Origin: Flammeovirgaceae bacterium 311
GTDB taxonomy: Bacteria; Bacteroidota; Bacteroidia; Cytophagales; Cyclobacteriaceae
NCBI GenBank assembly: GCA_000597885.1
Contig: CP004371.1
Location: 6,584,501-6,648,500 of the forward strand
DNA length: 64,000 nt
Reading direction: 5' to 3'
The position numbers and the translations under genes are program-made. Positions 9,080 through 18,693 of the stretch are shown here, piece by piece. Within the stretch, counting starts at the first letter, position 1. Every line of letters begins with the position of its first letter. Under the pieces are notes generated by a model. It saw nothing but the letters and a program-made list of their open reading frames with translations, had not been told where the DNA came from and did no database searches.

Positions 9080-10456
9080 ATGCAAATATCTGCACCAGTC
9101 CGGGAACCGTTGGTAACCGGTGGTAAAACCATCAAAGACGTTACCTACGATATAAGCCGGCATGTAGAAGCACCCCCTACCAATCCACGCTGGCTGCTGG
9201 CTATGGCGGTTTCCTTAGGCCTGCTGGCAATTGGTACCTATGCTGTATTCCGTACTGTTTGGGATGGCATTGGTATGTGGGGAAATAATAAAACAATTGG
9301 CTGGGCCTGGGATATTACCAACTTCGTTTGGTGGGTAGGTATCGGTCATGCAGGAACGCTGATTTCTGCAGTACTCCTGCTGTTCCGTCAGAAATGGCGT
9401 ACCTCCATCAACCGTGCTGCAGAGGCGATGACGATCTTCGCGGTTATCTGCGCACTGCAGTTCCCGATCTTGCACACCGGCAGGCCCTGGTTATCCATTT
9501 ACTGGGTGTTTCCGCTGCCTAATACCTGGGGCTCTCTTTGGGTGAACTTTAACTCACCGCTTCTCTGGGACGTGTTTGCGATCTCTACCTATTTTACTGT
9601 ATCGCTGGTGTTCTGGTACATTGGTCTTATTCCTGATTTTGCAACCATCCGTGACCGCGCCAAAGGAACCATTGCACGTGCTGTGTATGGCGCGCTTAGC
9701 TTTGGCTGGACAGGCGGTGCCAAAACCTGGCAGCGTTATGAGACCGTATCGCTGATCCTGGCGGGTCTTGCCACCCCACTGGTACTATCGGTGCACACCA
9801 TCGTATCCTTTGACTTTGCTACTTCAGTAATTCCTGGCTGGCACACCACCATTTTCCCGCCATACTTCGTTGCAGGTGCAATTTTCTCTGGTTTTGCCAT
9901 GGTACTTACCCTTATGCTGATTACCCGCAAGGTGTACAAACTGGAGGATTATATTACCATGGGCCACATTGAGCTGATGAACATCATCATCATCATCACC
10001 GGTTCTATTGTGGGTGTGGCTTATATCACAGAGCTTTTTGTTGCCTGGTACAGCGGGGTAGAGTACGAGCAGTACGCCTTCCTGAACAGAGCAACCGGTC
10101 CTTATGCCTGGGCTTACTGGACCATGATGACCTGTAACGTAATCTCACCACAGCTCTTCTGGTTCAAGAAAATTCGTACCAGCATAGTAGCTACCTTCAT
10201 ACTTAGTATTATCGTTAACATAGGCATGTGGTTCGAGCGATTTGTGATTATTGTTACTTCGCTGCACCGCGACTACCTGCCTTCCAGCTGGGCTATGTTT
10301 TCGCCAACTATTTACGATGTTGGTGTATATGTCTTTACCTTCGGCCTTTTCTTTACGCTATTTTTCCTGTTTGCCAAATTCTTCCCGGTAATCAACATGG
10401 CAGAGGTAAAAAGTGTACTGAAATCATCTTCATCTACTGAACAGATTAACCGATAA
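9080..10456 (+). CDS. actC: Alternative Complex III subunit C (NrfD-like quinol-binding membrane protein)
   Basis: The 458-residue integral membrane protein belongs to the NrfD/PsrC family. It has about ten hydrophobic helices starting at residue 40, including [20 protein letters not shown], which is the characteristic helix carrying the conserved His of the family. ActC provides the menaquinol oxidation site next to the ActB clusters. Gene order act A-B-C-D-E-F is intact, with ActC 18 bases after actB and 5 bases before actD. Confidence 0.95.
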   Translation: MQISAPVREPLVTGGKTIKDVTYDISRHVEAPPTNPRWLLAMAVSLGLLAIGTYAVFRTVWDGIGMWGNNKTIGWAWDITNFVWWVGIGHAGTLISAVLLLFRQKWRTSINRAAEAMTIFAVICALQFPILHTGRPWLSIYWVFPLPNTWGSLWVNFNSPLLWDVFAISTYFTVSLVFWYIGLIPDFATIRDRAKGTIARAVYGALSFGWTGGAKTWQRYETVSLILAGLATPLVLSVHTIVSFDFATSVIPGWHTTIFPPYFVAGAIFSGFAMVLTLMLITRKVYKLEDYITMGHIELMNIIIIITGSIVGVAYITELFVAWYSGVEYEQYAFLNRATGPYAWAYWTMMTCNVISPQLFWFKKIRTSIVATFILSIIVNIGMWFERFVIIVTSLHRDYLPSSWAMFSPTIYDVGVYVFTFGLFFTLFFLFAKFFPVINMAEVKSVLKSSSSTEQINR

Positions 10457-10461
10457 ACAAG

Positions 10462-10998
10462 ATGGCAGTAGCACATACAGATAATTATATACTAGGCCTC
10501 TACGACGACGAAGATTTGTTGATGGACGCTATCAGGCATGTACGCAAAAATGGCCTGATCATAGAAGAGGTATATTCACCGTTTCCTATTCACGGGTTAG
10601 ATGAAGCATTAGGATATAAAAGAAGCCGCCTGCCTGTAGCAGCCTTTTTGTTCGGTATGCTGGGTACTTCTCTTGCGCTGATCATGCAGATCTATATGCT
10701 GGGATTTGACTGGCCCATGATTATTGGTGGTAAGGATTTTGTAGCTTTACCGGCCTTTATTCCTGTAACTTTTGAGCTTACCGTACTGATTTCTGCATTG
10801 GGTATGGTAGCTTGCTTTATGGTGATCAGTAACCTGAAGCCTTATGGTAAGCCAAGGATCTTTGATCCGCGCAGCACAGATAACCTGCATGTAATGGCCA
10901 TTAACCTGAAAAGCAACAGGCTTGCTCCTGCAGAAATCAGGGATATTCTTGCTGCAACCAGAGCTGCGGAGATCAATGATAAATCATTTGAACTTTAG
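10462..10998 (+). CDS. actD: Alternative Complex III subunit D (DUF3341)
   Basis: The 178-residue protein has a cytoplasmic N-terminal domain of about 55 residues containing LYDDEDLLMDAI and VYSPFPIHGLDEALG, both typical of DUF3341/ActD. A hairpin of two membrane helices follows (about residues 58-80 and 97-118), with a short C-terminal domain. ActD is a structural subunit without cofactors. Its position between actC and actE supports the call as strongly as its sequence does. Confidence 0.94.
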   Translation: MAVAHTDNYILGLYDDEDLLMDAIRHVRKNGLIIEEVYSPFPIHGLDEALGYKRSRLPVAAFLFGMLGTSLALIMQIYMLGFDWPMIIGGKDFVALPAFIPVTFELTVLISALGMVACFMVISNLKPYGKPRIFDPRSTDNLHVMAINLKSNRLAPAEIRDILAATRAAEINDKSFEL

Positions 10999-11003
10999 TA
11001 CCT

Positions 11004-11654
11004 ATGCTGAATAGACTATATATCAATATACTTGGCTGTGCAGCCCTTTTTGCCGGTTTATCAGGCTGCAGTGCCGGGGGAGATCATCCTGGTATGGAGT
11101 TCGCCCCGCAGATGTATCACTCGGTACCCTATGAGCCCCTTAGCCAGATTACAGATGAATCTCAGGGTAAATGGTTAAGCACCAAAGCAGATGAAAGGGG
11201 AGAGTTCTTTAACTCCAACCCCTACAATCCCAACCGGATGAACATGCGCCTTCCTGCAGAGCATACTGTTACCAGAAACGGACAGGGCATCTTACCTTTC
11301 CGCCTGCCAAAGGATAGCATAGGGGGAGATTACTACCTGCAACAGGCAGCTACTACCCTTGAAAACCCATTACCAGCATCTCAGCAGGTACTCGATAACG
11401 GCAAGGTATTATATACCAATTTCTGTTATCCCTGTCATGGTGCCGAAGGCAGAGGCGACGGGCCGGTAGGGCTGGTGTATAAAGGTGTAGCCAACCTTGC
11501 GGGCGGTCAGGTTGCTGAGGCGTCAGAAGGACACATCTTCTATGTAATTACACATGGCAGAGGTCGTATGTGGCCGCATGACAAGCAGATTAGTGTAGAA
11601 GATCGTTGGAAGATAGTTCACTACGTTCAAACCCTTCAACAACAAGGTCAATAA
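11004..11654 (+). CDS. actE: Alternative Complex III subunit E (monoheme cytochrome c lipoprotein)
   Basis: The 216-residue protein starts with a lipoprotein signal ending in LSGC near residue 22, so it is probably lipid-anchored on the periplasmic side. The single heme site is CYPCH near residue 142, followed by GAEGRGDGP. A GRGRMWPH segment about 40 residues later supplies the likely Met axial ligand, a common class I cytochrome c layout. ActE receives electrons from ActA/B or hands them to the oxidase. It ends 17 bases before the ATG of actF. Confidence 0.93.
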   Translation: MLNRLYINILGCAALFAGLSGCSAGGDHPGMEFAPQMYHSVPYEPLSQITDESQGKWLSTKADERGEFFNSNPYNPNRMNMRLPAEHTVTRNGQGILPFRLPKDSIGGDYYLQQAATTLENPLPASQQVLDNGKVLYTNFCYPCHGAEGRGDGPVGLVYKGVANLAGGQVAEASEGHIFYVITHGRGRMWPHDKQISVEDRWKIVHYVQTLQQQGQ

Positions 11655-11671
11655 CGATAATAACCTCATTG

Positions 11672-13102
11672 ATGGAACATCCTATCCATAGTATAGACGA
11701 ACGTTACACATTTTCTTCGGGCCTGAAGAAAGTACTGGGTATTGTGCTGATAATAGGCGTAGTGCTCCTTGCCGGAGGTATCATAATGGGAGTAATGGGT
11801 GTTGGAGAACACCACGAAACCAGTACCGACGCAGCGAACCCTCTTTATAATCTGAAAGAGGCAAGTGAGACACCATTCACCACGCAGGGACGGAATGAAA
11901 TGAGCCCGGAATCTGGTGTGGTAGAGCATGGTGCCGCACATGGCGACGAAGCTCACCCCAGAGGTTCCGGACATGCCGCTGCCGATGCAGCTACCAGTCA
12001 TGAAGGGCCAACATGGCTTACAAGACTATACTCCAATTTCTGGATCAATAACCTGTTTTTTACCGGCCTAGCCGTAGCAGGTCTCTTCTGGGTTGCTATT
12101 CAGTACGCAGCGCAGGCAGGCTGGTCTACCAGTTTTGAACGTATACCACTGGCAATGGCCAGCTGGTTACCCATTGCAGCGGTATTGATGCTGGTTACCT
12201 GGCTTATTGCTAACCATGATCTTTTTCACTGGACCCACGAAGGACTTTATGATGAAACGGGGCCGGATTATGATCCCATCATTGCCAATAAAAGAGGCTA
12301 TCTGAATACCTTCTTCTACCTGGCCCGCATGATTGCTTTTTTTGCAATATGGATTGTGTTCTTTTTCCTGATCCGTCGTGAATCAGGTCGGGAAGACCTT
12401 AATGGAGGTACTTCTTACTGGTATACTTTACGGAAATACTCTGCCATATTCCTGGTACTGTTTGCAGTAACTTCCTCAATGGCTGCCTGGGACTGGGTAA
12501 TGTCTCTTGACCCTCACTGGTTCAGCACGCTTTTTGGCTGGTATGTATTTGCAAGCTGGTGGGTAAGTGCCATTGCTGCCATTACCCTTATTGTGGTGCT
12601 GCTGCGTGAAGCAGGCTACCTGAAGATTGTGAATGCCAACCACCTGCACGACCTGGGTAAGTTTATGTTTGCCTTTAGTATTTTCTGGACCTACCTGTGG
12701 TTTTCACAGTTCCTGCTGATCTATTATGCAAATATTCCGGAAGAGTCTATCTACTACATCGAAAGACTTACCAGCGATTATTATTCGCCTATATTCTTTA
12801 TTAACCTGATCCTGAATTTCTTCTTTCCATTCCTTGTTCTGATGACAAGAGATGCTAAACGTCATACAATATTCCTGAAAATAGTTTGTTCGGTTGTGTT
12901 GTTTGGTCACTGGCTGGATTTTTACCTGATGGTAACACCGGCTGTTATGAAAGACTTTGGTGGATTCGGGCTGATGGAAGTTGGACTGATCCTAGTATAT
13001 GCTTCAGCATTTGGTTTTGTGGTAATGGGTGCTCTTACAAAAATGGGCCTTATTCCAAAGCATCACCCCATGCTGCAGGAAAGCATGCACCATCATATTT
13101 AA
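11672..13102 (+). CDS. actF: Alternative Complex III subunit F (ActC-like membrane protein)
   Basis: ActF is a polytopic membrane paralogue of ActC with about ten helices, containing WDWVMSLDPHWFSTLFGWY and FWTYLWFSQFLLIYYANIPEE, segments highly typical of the family. The frame is open from 11606, inside actE, but the ATG at 11672 (MEHPIHSIDERYTF) lies 17 bases after the actE stop and gives the usual N-terminus, so I place the start there (476 residues). An N-terminal helix is followed by a variable His-rich periplasmic loop. ActF is thought to contribute to proton handling, but that is family knowledge and is not visible here. Confidence 0.93.
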   Translation: MEHPIHSIDERYTFSSGLKKVLGIVLIIGVVLLAGGIIMGVMGVGEHHETSTDAANPLYNLKEASETPFTTQGRNEMSPESGVVEHGAAHGDEAHPRGSGHAAADAATSHEGPTWLTRLYSNFWINNLFFTGLAVAGLFWVAIQYAAQAGWSTSFERIPLAMASWLPIAAVLMLVTWLIANHDLFHWTHEGLYDETGPDYDPIIANKRGYLNTFFYLARMIAFFAIWIVFFFLIRRESGREDLNGGTSYWYTLRKYSAIFLVLFAVTSSMAAWDWVMSLDPHWFSTLFGWYVFASWWVSAIAAITLIVVLLREAGYLKIVNANHLHDLGKFMFAFSIFWTYLWFSQFLLIYYANIPEESIYYIERLTSDYYSPIFFINLILNFFFPFLVLMTRDAKRHTIFLKIVCSVVLFGHWLDFYLMVTPAVMKDFGGFGLMEVGLILVYASAFGFVVMGALTKMGLIPKHHPMLQESMHHHI

Positions 13103-13130
13103 TTTTTAACGCATAATAAGTCGGACAGTA

Positions 13131-14210
13131 ATGTTTGGAATCCTGATAGCCATTGGCGTAATCATCCTGTTAGCGATACTGATGCTCCTTTACCGGGTGT
13201 ATACACTTGTAAGTGTAGCACGAGGTACCGATAAAATCAGAGTATCTGCCAGTAATAAAGTTAATGCCATCCTGTTCCTGGTCTTTTTGATCGTGATGGG
13301 TGGTCTGTTCTTCTGGTATTCTTTTGATGCCTATGATGAGTACCAGCAGCCGGTTGCTGCCCAGCATGCAGATGACTATGAGTCGCTTTTCTGGGCGACC
13401 ATGTGGGTGTCTGTTGCCGCCTTCATGCTCACTAATATTGCGCTGTTCTATTTTGCCTTCCGGTATCAGTATAAGGAGGGCAGAAGAGCTCTTTTCTATC
13501 CCGATAACACCCGCCTTGAAATTGCCTGGACCATTATTCCTGCTATCGTGCTTGTTTCGCTGGTATTTGGTGGCTTTAAGGTATGGAATGATATGACAGA
13601 GGCTGCTCCGGAAGAAGCAGAACAAATCGAGATCATGGGGTATCAGTTTGCCTGGGAAGCTCGTTATCCGGGTGCCGATAATAAGCTTGGGGATTTTGAT
13701 TTCCGGCTTATCTCTCCAGAAAATCCTATGGGTTTAAGCACTGAAGATCCTGCTTCTATGGATGATTTTATACCACTGGAGATACACCTGCCAAAAGGTG
13801 TTCCTGTGGAAATAAAAATTCGGGCACGCGATGTAATACACTCAGTAAGCTTACCGCACTTCCGCCAGAAGATGGATGCAGTGCCTGGTATGCCGACCCG
13901 TCTGTGGTTTACACCCACCAAGACTACCGCTGAGATGCGCAAAGAGCTGAACGACCCGGATTTCAACTATGAATTAGCCTGTCAGCAGATTTGCGGACGT
14001 GGTCATTTCTCTATGAGAAAAATAGTTGTAGTAGACGAACCTGCAGATTATGAAAGATGGAAAAGAGAGCAGGAGCCATGGATAGAACCAGGCGGACAGG
14101 AACCATCGGAAGGTGAACTTGACGTGAATCTTCGGACACAGGAGGCAGTAGACGCTGCAGGCACAGAAACAGAGACGGTAGAAGCAGCTACCACCACTAC
14201 TCAACAATAA
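13131..14210 (+). CDS. coxB: Cytochrome c oxidase subunit II
   Basis: The 359-residue subunit has two or three N-terminal helices (about residues 3-23, 45-65 and 85-110) and a cupredoxin domain. CuA ligands are present: His in DVIHSVSLP, and CQQICGRGHFSM near residue 284, giving the two Cys, the Glu-position carbonyl, the His and the Met. The C-terminal tail is acidic and Thr-rich and carries no CxxCH motif, so this is an aa3-type and not a caa3-type subunit. The cytochrome c that feeds it must therefore be separate, with ActE or the N-terminal domain of ActA as natural candidates. It follows actF by 28 bases in the same operon. Confidence 0.95.
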   Translation: MFGILIAIGVIILLAILMLLYRVYTLVSVARGTDKIRVSASNKVNAILFLVFLIVMGGLFFWYSFDAYDEYQQPVAAQHADDYESLFWATMWVSVAAFMLTNIALFYFAFRYQYKEGRRALFYPDNTRLEIAWTIIPAIVLVSLVFGGFKVWNDMTEAAPEEAEQIEIMGYQFAWEARYPGADNKLGDFDFRLISPENPMGLSTEDPASMDDFIPLEIHLPKGVPVEIKIRARDVIHSVSLPHFRQKMDAVPGMPTRLWFTPTKTTAEMRKELNDPDFNYELACQQICGRGHFSMRKIVVVDEPADYERWKREQEPWIEPGGQEPSEGELDVNLRTQEAVDAAGTETETVEAATTTTQQ

Positions 14211-14227
14211 AATACTAAAGCTAAAGA

Positions 14228-16108
14228 ATGGCAACCATACATACTGATAACTCCCATGGTGCTCATGCCGATCTGCATGAAGAACATGCGCATCATGAAA
14301 GCTTTATTACCAAATACATTTTTTCTACCGACCATAAAATGATTGCCAAGCAATACCTGGTTTCAGGTTTGCTTTGGGCATTTGTGGGTGGTGCGCTTTC
14401 AATGATGTTCCGCCTGCAGCTGGGTTTCCCTGAAATGAGTCAGGAATGGCTGCGGCCAATCCTGGGCGACTGGATTAACAGCAGTGGTAAAATCGACCCT
14501 GAATTCTATCTGGCCCTGGTAACCATGCATGGTACCATCATGGTATTCTTCGTGCTTACAGCAGGTCTTAGCGGTACATTCTCTAACTACCTGATCCCGC
14601 TGCAGATTGGTGCCCGCGATATGGCATCAGGATTCATGAACATGTTATCCTACTGGTTCTTCTTTCTTTCCAGTGTTATCATGTTCTGCAGCTTGTTTGT
14701 AGAGACAGGTCCTGCAGGTGTTGGCTGGACGGTGTATCCACCGTTAAGTGCATTACCCACAAGTATTAGCGGAGCCGGCATGGGTATGACCCTCTGGTTA
14801 ACCTCTATGTCATTGTTTATCGTTTCGCAGCTATTGGGTGGTATCAACTACATCGCCACGGTAATCAACCTGCGTACCAGGGGCATGTCATTCGCCAAGC
14901 TACCATTAACCATCTGGGCGTTTTTTCTGACGGCTGTATTGGGTCTGCTGGCTTTCCCGGTGTTATTTGCAGCTGCTTTACTGCTGATCTTCGACCGTAG
15001 CTTCGGTACCAGCTTCTACCTGGCAGAAATTTACCTGAATGGCGAAGCACTTCCACACGTGGGTGGTAGCCCACTCTTGTATCAGCACTTGTTCTGGTTC
15101 CTGGGTCACCCCGAAGTATACATCGTTATCCTGCCGGCACTGGGTATCACATCAGAGATCATTGCCACAAACTCCCGTAAGCCTATTTTTGGTTACCGTG
15201 CCATGATCGGTTCACTGCTGGGTATCTCTGTACTCTCATTCGTTGTGTGGGCACACCATATGTTCGTATCAGGCATGAGCCCCTTCCTGGGATCTGTATT
15301 CATGTTCCTGACGCTGATCATTGCCGTACCATCGGGGGTGAAGGTCTTTAACTACCTTACCACCCTCTGGCGGGGTAATATAGTCTTTACGCCGGCTATG
15401 TTGTTTTCCATAGGCATGGTATCGCTATTCATATCAGGTGGTATCACAGGTATCTTTTTGGGTAACTCAGCCATAGACGTGTACCTGCACGATACCTATT
15501 TTGTGGTTGCACACTTTCACCTGGTAATGGGAGCTGCAGCTTTCTTCGGCATGATGGCTGGTGTTTATCACTGGTATCCGAAAATGTTTGGAAGGATGCC
15601 TGATAACAAGCTGGGATATGTTCACTTCTGGTTAACTTTTGTTGGTGTTTACATGGTGTTCTTTCCCATGCACTACATTGGTATTGCCGGGTTCCCACGC
15701 CATTATTATACCTGGACTAACTTCCAGGCATTTAGCGGATTTGCAGATCTTAATGCTTTTGTAACGGTTGCAGCGCTTATTACCTTCAGCTCGCAGCTGA
15801 TATTCGCCTTCAACTTTTTCTATAGCATGTGGTTTGGCCGCAGGGCTTCTGCTAATCCATGGCGCTCCAATACCCTGGAGTGGACTACGCCTGTTGAACC
15901 CGGACATGGTAACTGGCCTGGTGAGATCCCAACTGTTTACCGCTGGCCATATGACTATAGCAAACCAGGTGCAATTGAAGATTATATACCGCAAAACATT
16001 CCTTATAGCATGACGCCAGGCTCTAACCTGCCACATGAAAATGAACTGGTAGACAGGGAGAAGGATGATGATGCGATAATTGTTGATGAAACTGACACCA
16101 CCAAATAA
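14228..16108 (+). CDS. coxA: Cytochrome c oxidase subunit I
   Basis: The 626-residue catalytic subunit shows all heme-copper oxidase signatures. TMHGTIMVFF carries a low-spin heme a ligand. GHPEVYIVILPALG near residue 294 holds the CuB His and the cross-linked Tyr. WAHHMF near 343 gives the two other CuB His ligands, and VAHFHLVMG supplies the heme a3 and heme a ligands. The Glu-free XGHPEVY context and twelve helices fit a type A oxidase. The last 60 residues are hydrophilic. Its 3' end overlaps the start of ctaA by 23 bases, which suggests translational coupling. Confidence 0.97.
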   Translation: MATIHTDNSHGAHADLHEEHAHHESFITKYIFSTDHKMIAKQYLVSGLLWAFVGGALSMMFRLQLGFPEMSQEWLRPILGDWINSSGKIDPEFYLALVTMHGTIMVFFVLTAGLSGTFSNYLIPLQIGARDMASGFMNMLSYWFFFLSSVIMFCSLFVETGPAGVGWTVYPPLSALPTSISGAGMGMTLWLTSMSLFIVSQLLGGINYIATVINLRTRGMSFAKLPLTIWAFFLTAVLGLLAFPVLFAAALLLIFDRSFGTSFYLAEIYLNGEALPHVGGSPLLYQHLFWFLGHPEVYIVILPALGITSEIIATNSRKPIFGYRAMIGSLLGISVLSFVVWAHHMFVSGMSPFLGSVFMFLTLIIAVPSGVKVFNYLTTLWRGNIVFTPAMLFSIGMVSLFISGGITGIFLGNSAIDVYLHDTYFVVAHFHLVMGAAAFFGMMAGVYHWYPKMFGRMPDNKLGYVHFWLTFVGVYMVFFPMHYIGIAGFPRHYYTWTNFQAFSGFADLNAFVTVAALITFSSQLIFAFNFFYSMWFGRRASANPWRSNTLEWTTPVEPGHGNWPGEIPTVYRWPYDYSKPGAIEDYIPQNIPYSMTPGSNLPHENELVDREKDDDAIIVDETDTTK

Positions 16109-17165
16109 ATCTTACGCAAAATCATACGGTAAACTGGCTGTAATTACCATTATGGCCGTTTACCTTTTGATTTTGGTAGGAGGTATAGTTCGCAGCAGTG
16201 GTTCCGGCATGGGTTGCCCCGACTGGCCAAAGTGTTTTGGCAGCTGGGTTCCACCCACAGATGAGTCGCAGTTGCCTGCAGATTATCAGCAGGTATACCT
16301 GGAGAAACGACTGGCAAAAAATGAGCGTCTGGCCAATTTTCTGGAGCGCATAGGCATGGGAAACACAGCCCATGAATTACGAACCGAAGAAGCCATACTC
16401 CAGGAGTCGGAATTCAATGTTGTTAACACCTGGATCGAGTACATCAACAGGTTAGTAGGGGTAGCAATAGGCTTACTCATTATTGCCACCTTTATTCGTT
16501 CTTTAAAATTCTGGAATTACAAAAGAAGCATTACCCTGCTTAGCGGCATTGCACTGGTACTGGTAATTTTTCAGGGGTGGCTGGGGGCTCTGGTTGTTTC
16601 AACTAACCTGCTGCCCTGGATGGTTACCATCCATATGCTACCTGCCCTGTTACTGGTTGCACTGCTTGAGCTGGCGTCTTACAGGGCACAGGAGCAGCCT
16701 GCCAGGTATTTTACTCAGGCAAAGGGTGCAACTGCAGCGCTCTGGGCAGCAATTGTTTTAACGGTACTGCAGGTGGTGATAGGCACCCAGGTACGCGAAG
16801 CAATAGATACGATCGCTGCCGGTATGGCTTATCAGAACAGGGCACTGTGGGTGGATCAACTGGATGTAGTTTTTTACATCCACAGATCTTTTTCCTGGTT
16901 GTTGCTACTGGCCCATATTTATTTGCTGTATATCTGCATAGGGGCAAAAAACAGGGAACTTACCCGTTGGGCAACTGTTTTGCTGGTAATAGTGCTGGCA
17001 GAGGCAGGCGTTGGTATCATACTGGCTTATTTTGGATTTCCTGCCGTGTTGCAGCCAGTACATCTGCTGCTGGGCACACTTTTATTCGGATTGCAATTTT
17101 ATATGTTATTAATAGTGCGTAGCAGTACTACGCAACAGGTAAATTATAAACTTCAAACATGTTAG
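16086..17165 (+). CDS. ctaA: Heme A synthase (CtaA/COX15)
   Basis: This eight-helix membrane enzyme oxidises the C8 methyl of heme O to give heme A for subunit I. The N-terminus has VGGIVRSSGSGMGCPDWPKC (Cys44 and Cys50), the conserved extracytoplasmic Cys pair. His residues in the helices at VVNTWIEYINR, MVTIHMLPA, YIHRSFSW and LQPVHLLLG are the usual heme ligand positions. A TTG at 16080 would add two residues, but the ATG at 16086 is preferred. The gene overlaps coxA by 23 bases and ctaB by 7 bases. Confidence 0.93.
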   Translation: MKLTPPNKSYAKSYGKLAVITIMAVYLLILVGGIVRSSGSGMGCPDWPKCFGSWVPPTDESQLPADYQQVYLEKRLAKNERLANFLERIGMGNTAHELRTEEAILQESEFNVVNTWIEYINRLVGVAIGLLIIATFIRSLKFWNYKRSITLLSGIALVLVIFQGWLGALVVSTNLLPWMVTIHMLPALLLVALLELASYRAQEQPARYFTQAKGATAALWAAIVLTVLQVVIGTQVREAIDTIAAGMAYQNRALWVDQLDVVFYIHRSFSWLLLLAHIYLLYICIGAKNRELTRWATVLLVIVLAEAGVGIILAYFGFPAVLQPVHLLLGTLLFGLQFYMLLIVRSSTTQQVNYKLQTC

Positions 17166-18055
17166 CAGCTAATACTAGTAAATCACAAGCTGTAGTAGTA
17201 GCAGATTATCTTAAAATACTGGCTGAGCTGCTAAAGTTCAGACTTTCATTTCTGGTAGCTTTCTCTTCTGCCTTTGGTTATTTACTGGCTATGCAGGGAC
17301 CGGTTCAGTGGGGACAGATTATCATGCTTTCGCTCGGAGGTTTTTTGGTATCAGGTGCGGCCACTACCATCAATCAGGTGCTGGAGCGTGATTACGACCG
17401 GCTGATGAAAAGAACCATGAACCGCCCAATCCCAACGGGACGTGTTTCTATACAGGAAGCGCTGATGATTGCTGCCGTAGCAGGTGGTATTGGCCTGGTG
17501 CTGCTCACCCTGTACACAAACGTACTTACAACTGCTTTATCGGCTCTGTCGCTTCTGCTCTATAGCTTTGTGTATACGCCCATGAAAAGGGTAGGACCCA
17601 TTGCCGTTCTGATCGGTGCTTTCCCCGGGGCTTTACCTCCTCTGTTAGGCTGGACGGCTGCCACAGGAGCCATTTCTACCGAGGCACTGATATTATTCGG
17701 AATACAATTCGTCTGGCAGTTTCCACACTTCTGGGCCATTGCCTGGGTGGCAGATGAAGATTATAAAAGAGCTGGTTTCAAACTATTGCCACAGGGCGGG
17801 CAGAAAGACCTGCGTACTGCCATACAGATTATGTCTTACACACTGTTTCTGTTACCCCTGGGCCTGTTACCCACCAAACTGGGCATCACCGGTATCAATT
17901 CAGCACTGGTCGCAACTATTTGTGGGGTGTTGTTCCTGTTTCAAACTTTCACCTTAATGAAAGACTGCAGCCAGAAATCTGCTTTGCGTCTTATGTTTGG
18001 CTCATTCATATACCTGCCAGTTGTGCAGATTGCTTATTTATTGGATAAAGTATAG
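17159..18055 (+). CDS. ctaB: Protoheme IX farnesyltransferase (heme O synthase)
   Basis: The 298-residue UbiA-family membrane prenyltransferase converts heme B to heme O by adding a farnesyl group. The first Asp-rich region is visible as NQVLERDYDRLMKRTMNRP near residue 75. The second loop (ADEDYKRAGFKLLP) lies near residue 195. About nine helices are predicted. It starts 7 bases inside the end of ctaA, so the two heme A biosynthesis steps are translationally linked in the oxidase operon. Confidence 0.95.
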   Translation: MLAANTSKSQAVVVADYLKILAELLKFRLSFLVAFSSAFGYLLAMQGPVQWGQIIMLSLGGFLVSGAATTINQVLERDYDRLMKRTMNRPIPTGRVSIQEALMIAAVAGGIGLVLLTLYTNVLTTALSALSLLLYSFVYTPMKRVGPIAVLIGAFPGALPPLLGWTAATGAISTEALILFGIQFVWQFPHFWAIAWVADEDYKRAGFKLLPQGGQKDLRTAIQIMSYTLFLLPLGLLPTKLGITGINSALVATICGVLFLFQTFTLMKDCSQKSALRLMFGSFIYLPVVQIAYLLDKV

Positions 18056-18074
18056 TGGAGTAGTGGAGAAAAAT

Positions 18075-18662
18075 ATGCAAAATATCAACTTAACACATGC
18101 GGAAGGGCCCCAGCAGACCCTTACCATGAATCCCAGCAAGTTTATTGTATGGCTATTTATTGTAGCTATTTTCATGATGTTTGCCGGCTGGACAAGTGCT
18201 TTTCTGGTAGCTCGCTCTGAGGGGGCATTCCTGAACAATGAATTGCCTCAGCTGTTTACCATTACAACCGTAATCCTGTTAATCAGCAGTGTTACCATGC
18301 ACCTGGCAAAAAACGCTGTAAAAAAGGATAACCTGGCAGCTGCACGTCTTCTTTTGGGCTTTACCCTGATATTAGGGATTGCATTTCTGGTAGGCCAGTG
18401 GCTGAGTTTCAATGACCTGATCGCACAGGATATTTATTTTGTAGGCGGCAGTGCCATTCAAAGCTTTCTTTATGTATTGCCTTTTATGCACGGTGTGCAT
18501 ATTATTGCGGGACTTATCTTTGTAGCCATCGTCATGTATCGCCTGCAACGCTTTCAGATACATGGCAGAAACATGGGCTCTATTGAAATGTGCACTACCT
18601 TCTGGCATTTTTTAGACGGGCTTTGGCTATACTTGTTCTTCTTTCTAACAATGAACGCATAA
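18075..18662 (+). CDS. Cytochrome c oxidase subunit III family protein (first copy)
   Basis: This is a heme-copper oxidase subunit III-like protein with five helices. The open frame begins at 17997 inside ctaB, but the ATG at 18075 (MQNINLTHAEGPQQ) gives the normal cytoplasmic N-terminus, so the CDS is 195 residues. Recognisable pieces are FAGWTSAFLVARSEG, FLYVLPFMHGVHIIAG with conserved His residues, and MCTTFWHFLDGLWLYLFF near the C-terminus. It is shorter than the second subunit III gene just downstream. Bacteroidota oxidase operons commonly carry two such genes in tandem. Confidence 0.9.
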   Translation: MQNINLTHAEGPQQTLTMNPSKFIVWLFIVAIFMMFAGWTSAFLVARSEGAFLNNELPQLFTITTVILLISSVTMHLAKNAVKKDNLAAARLLLGFTLILGIAFLVGQWLSFNDLIAQDIYFVGGSAIQSFLYVLPFMHGVHIIAGLIFVAIVMYRLQRFQIHGRNMGSIEMCTTFWHFLDGLWLYLFFFLTMNA

Positions 18663-18693
18663 ACCTTAACTGATCTAAACTTTACCTGATTCT

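Noticed and set aside
11606-11671. Upstream start for ActF inside actE
   Set aside because: The extra 22 residues are a frame shadow of actE; the ATG at 11672 gives the expected N-terminus.
13131-14210. caa3-type subunit II with fused cytochrome c
   Set aside because: The C-terminal tail has no CxxCH motif; only CuA ligands are present.
17997-18074. Upstream start for the first subunit III gene inside ctaB
   Set aside because: The added residues are antithetical to the usual soluble N-terminus and overlap conserved ctaB codons.
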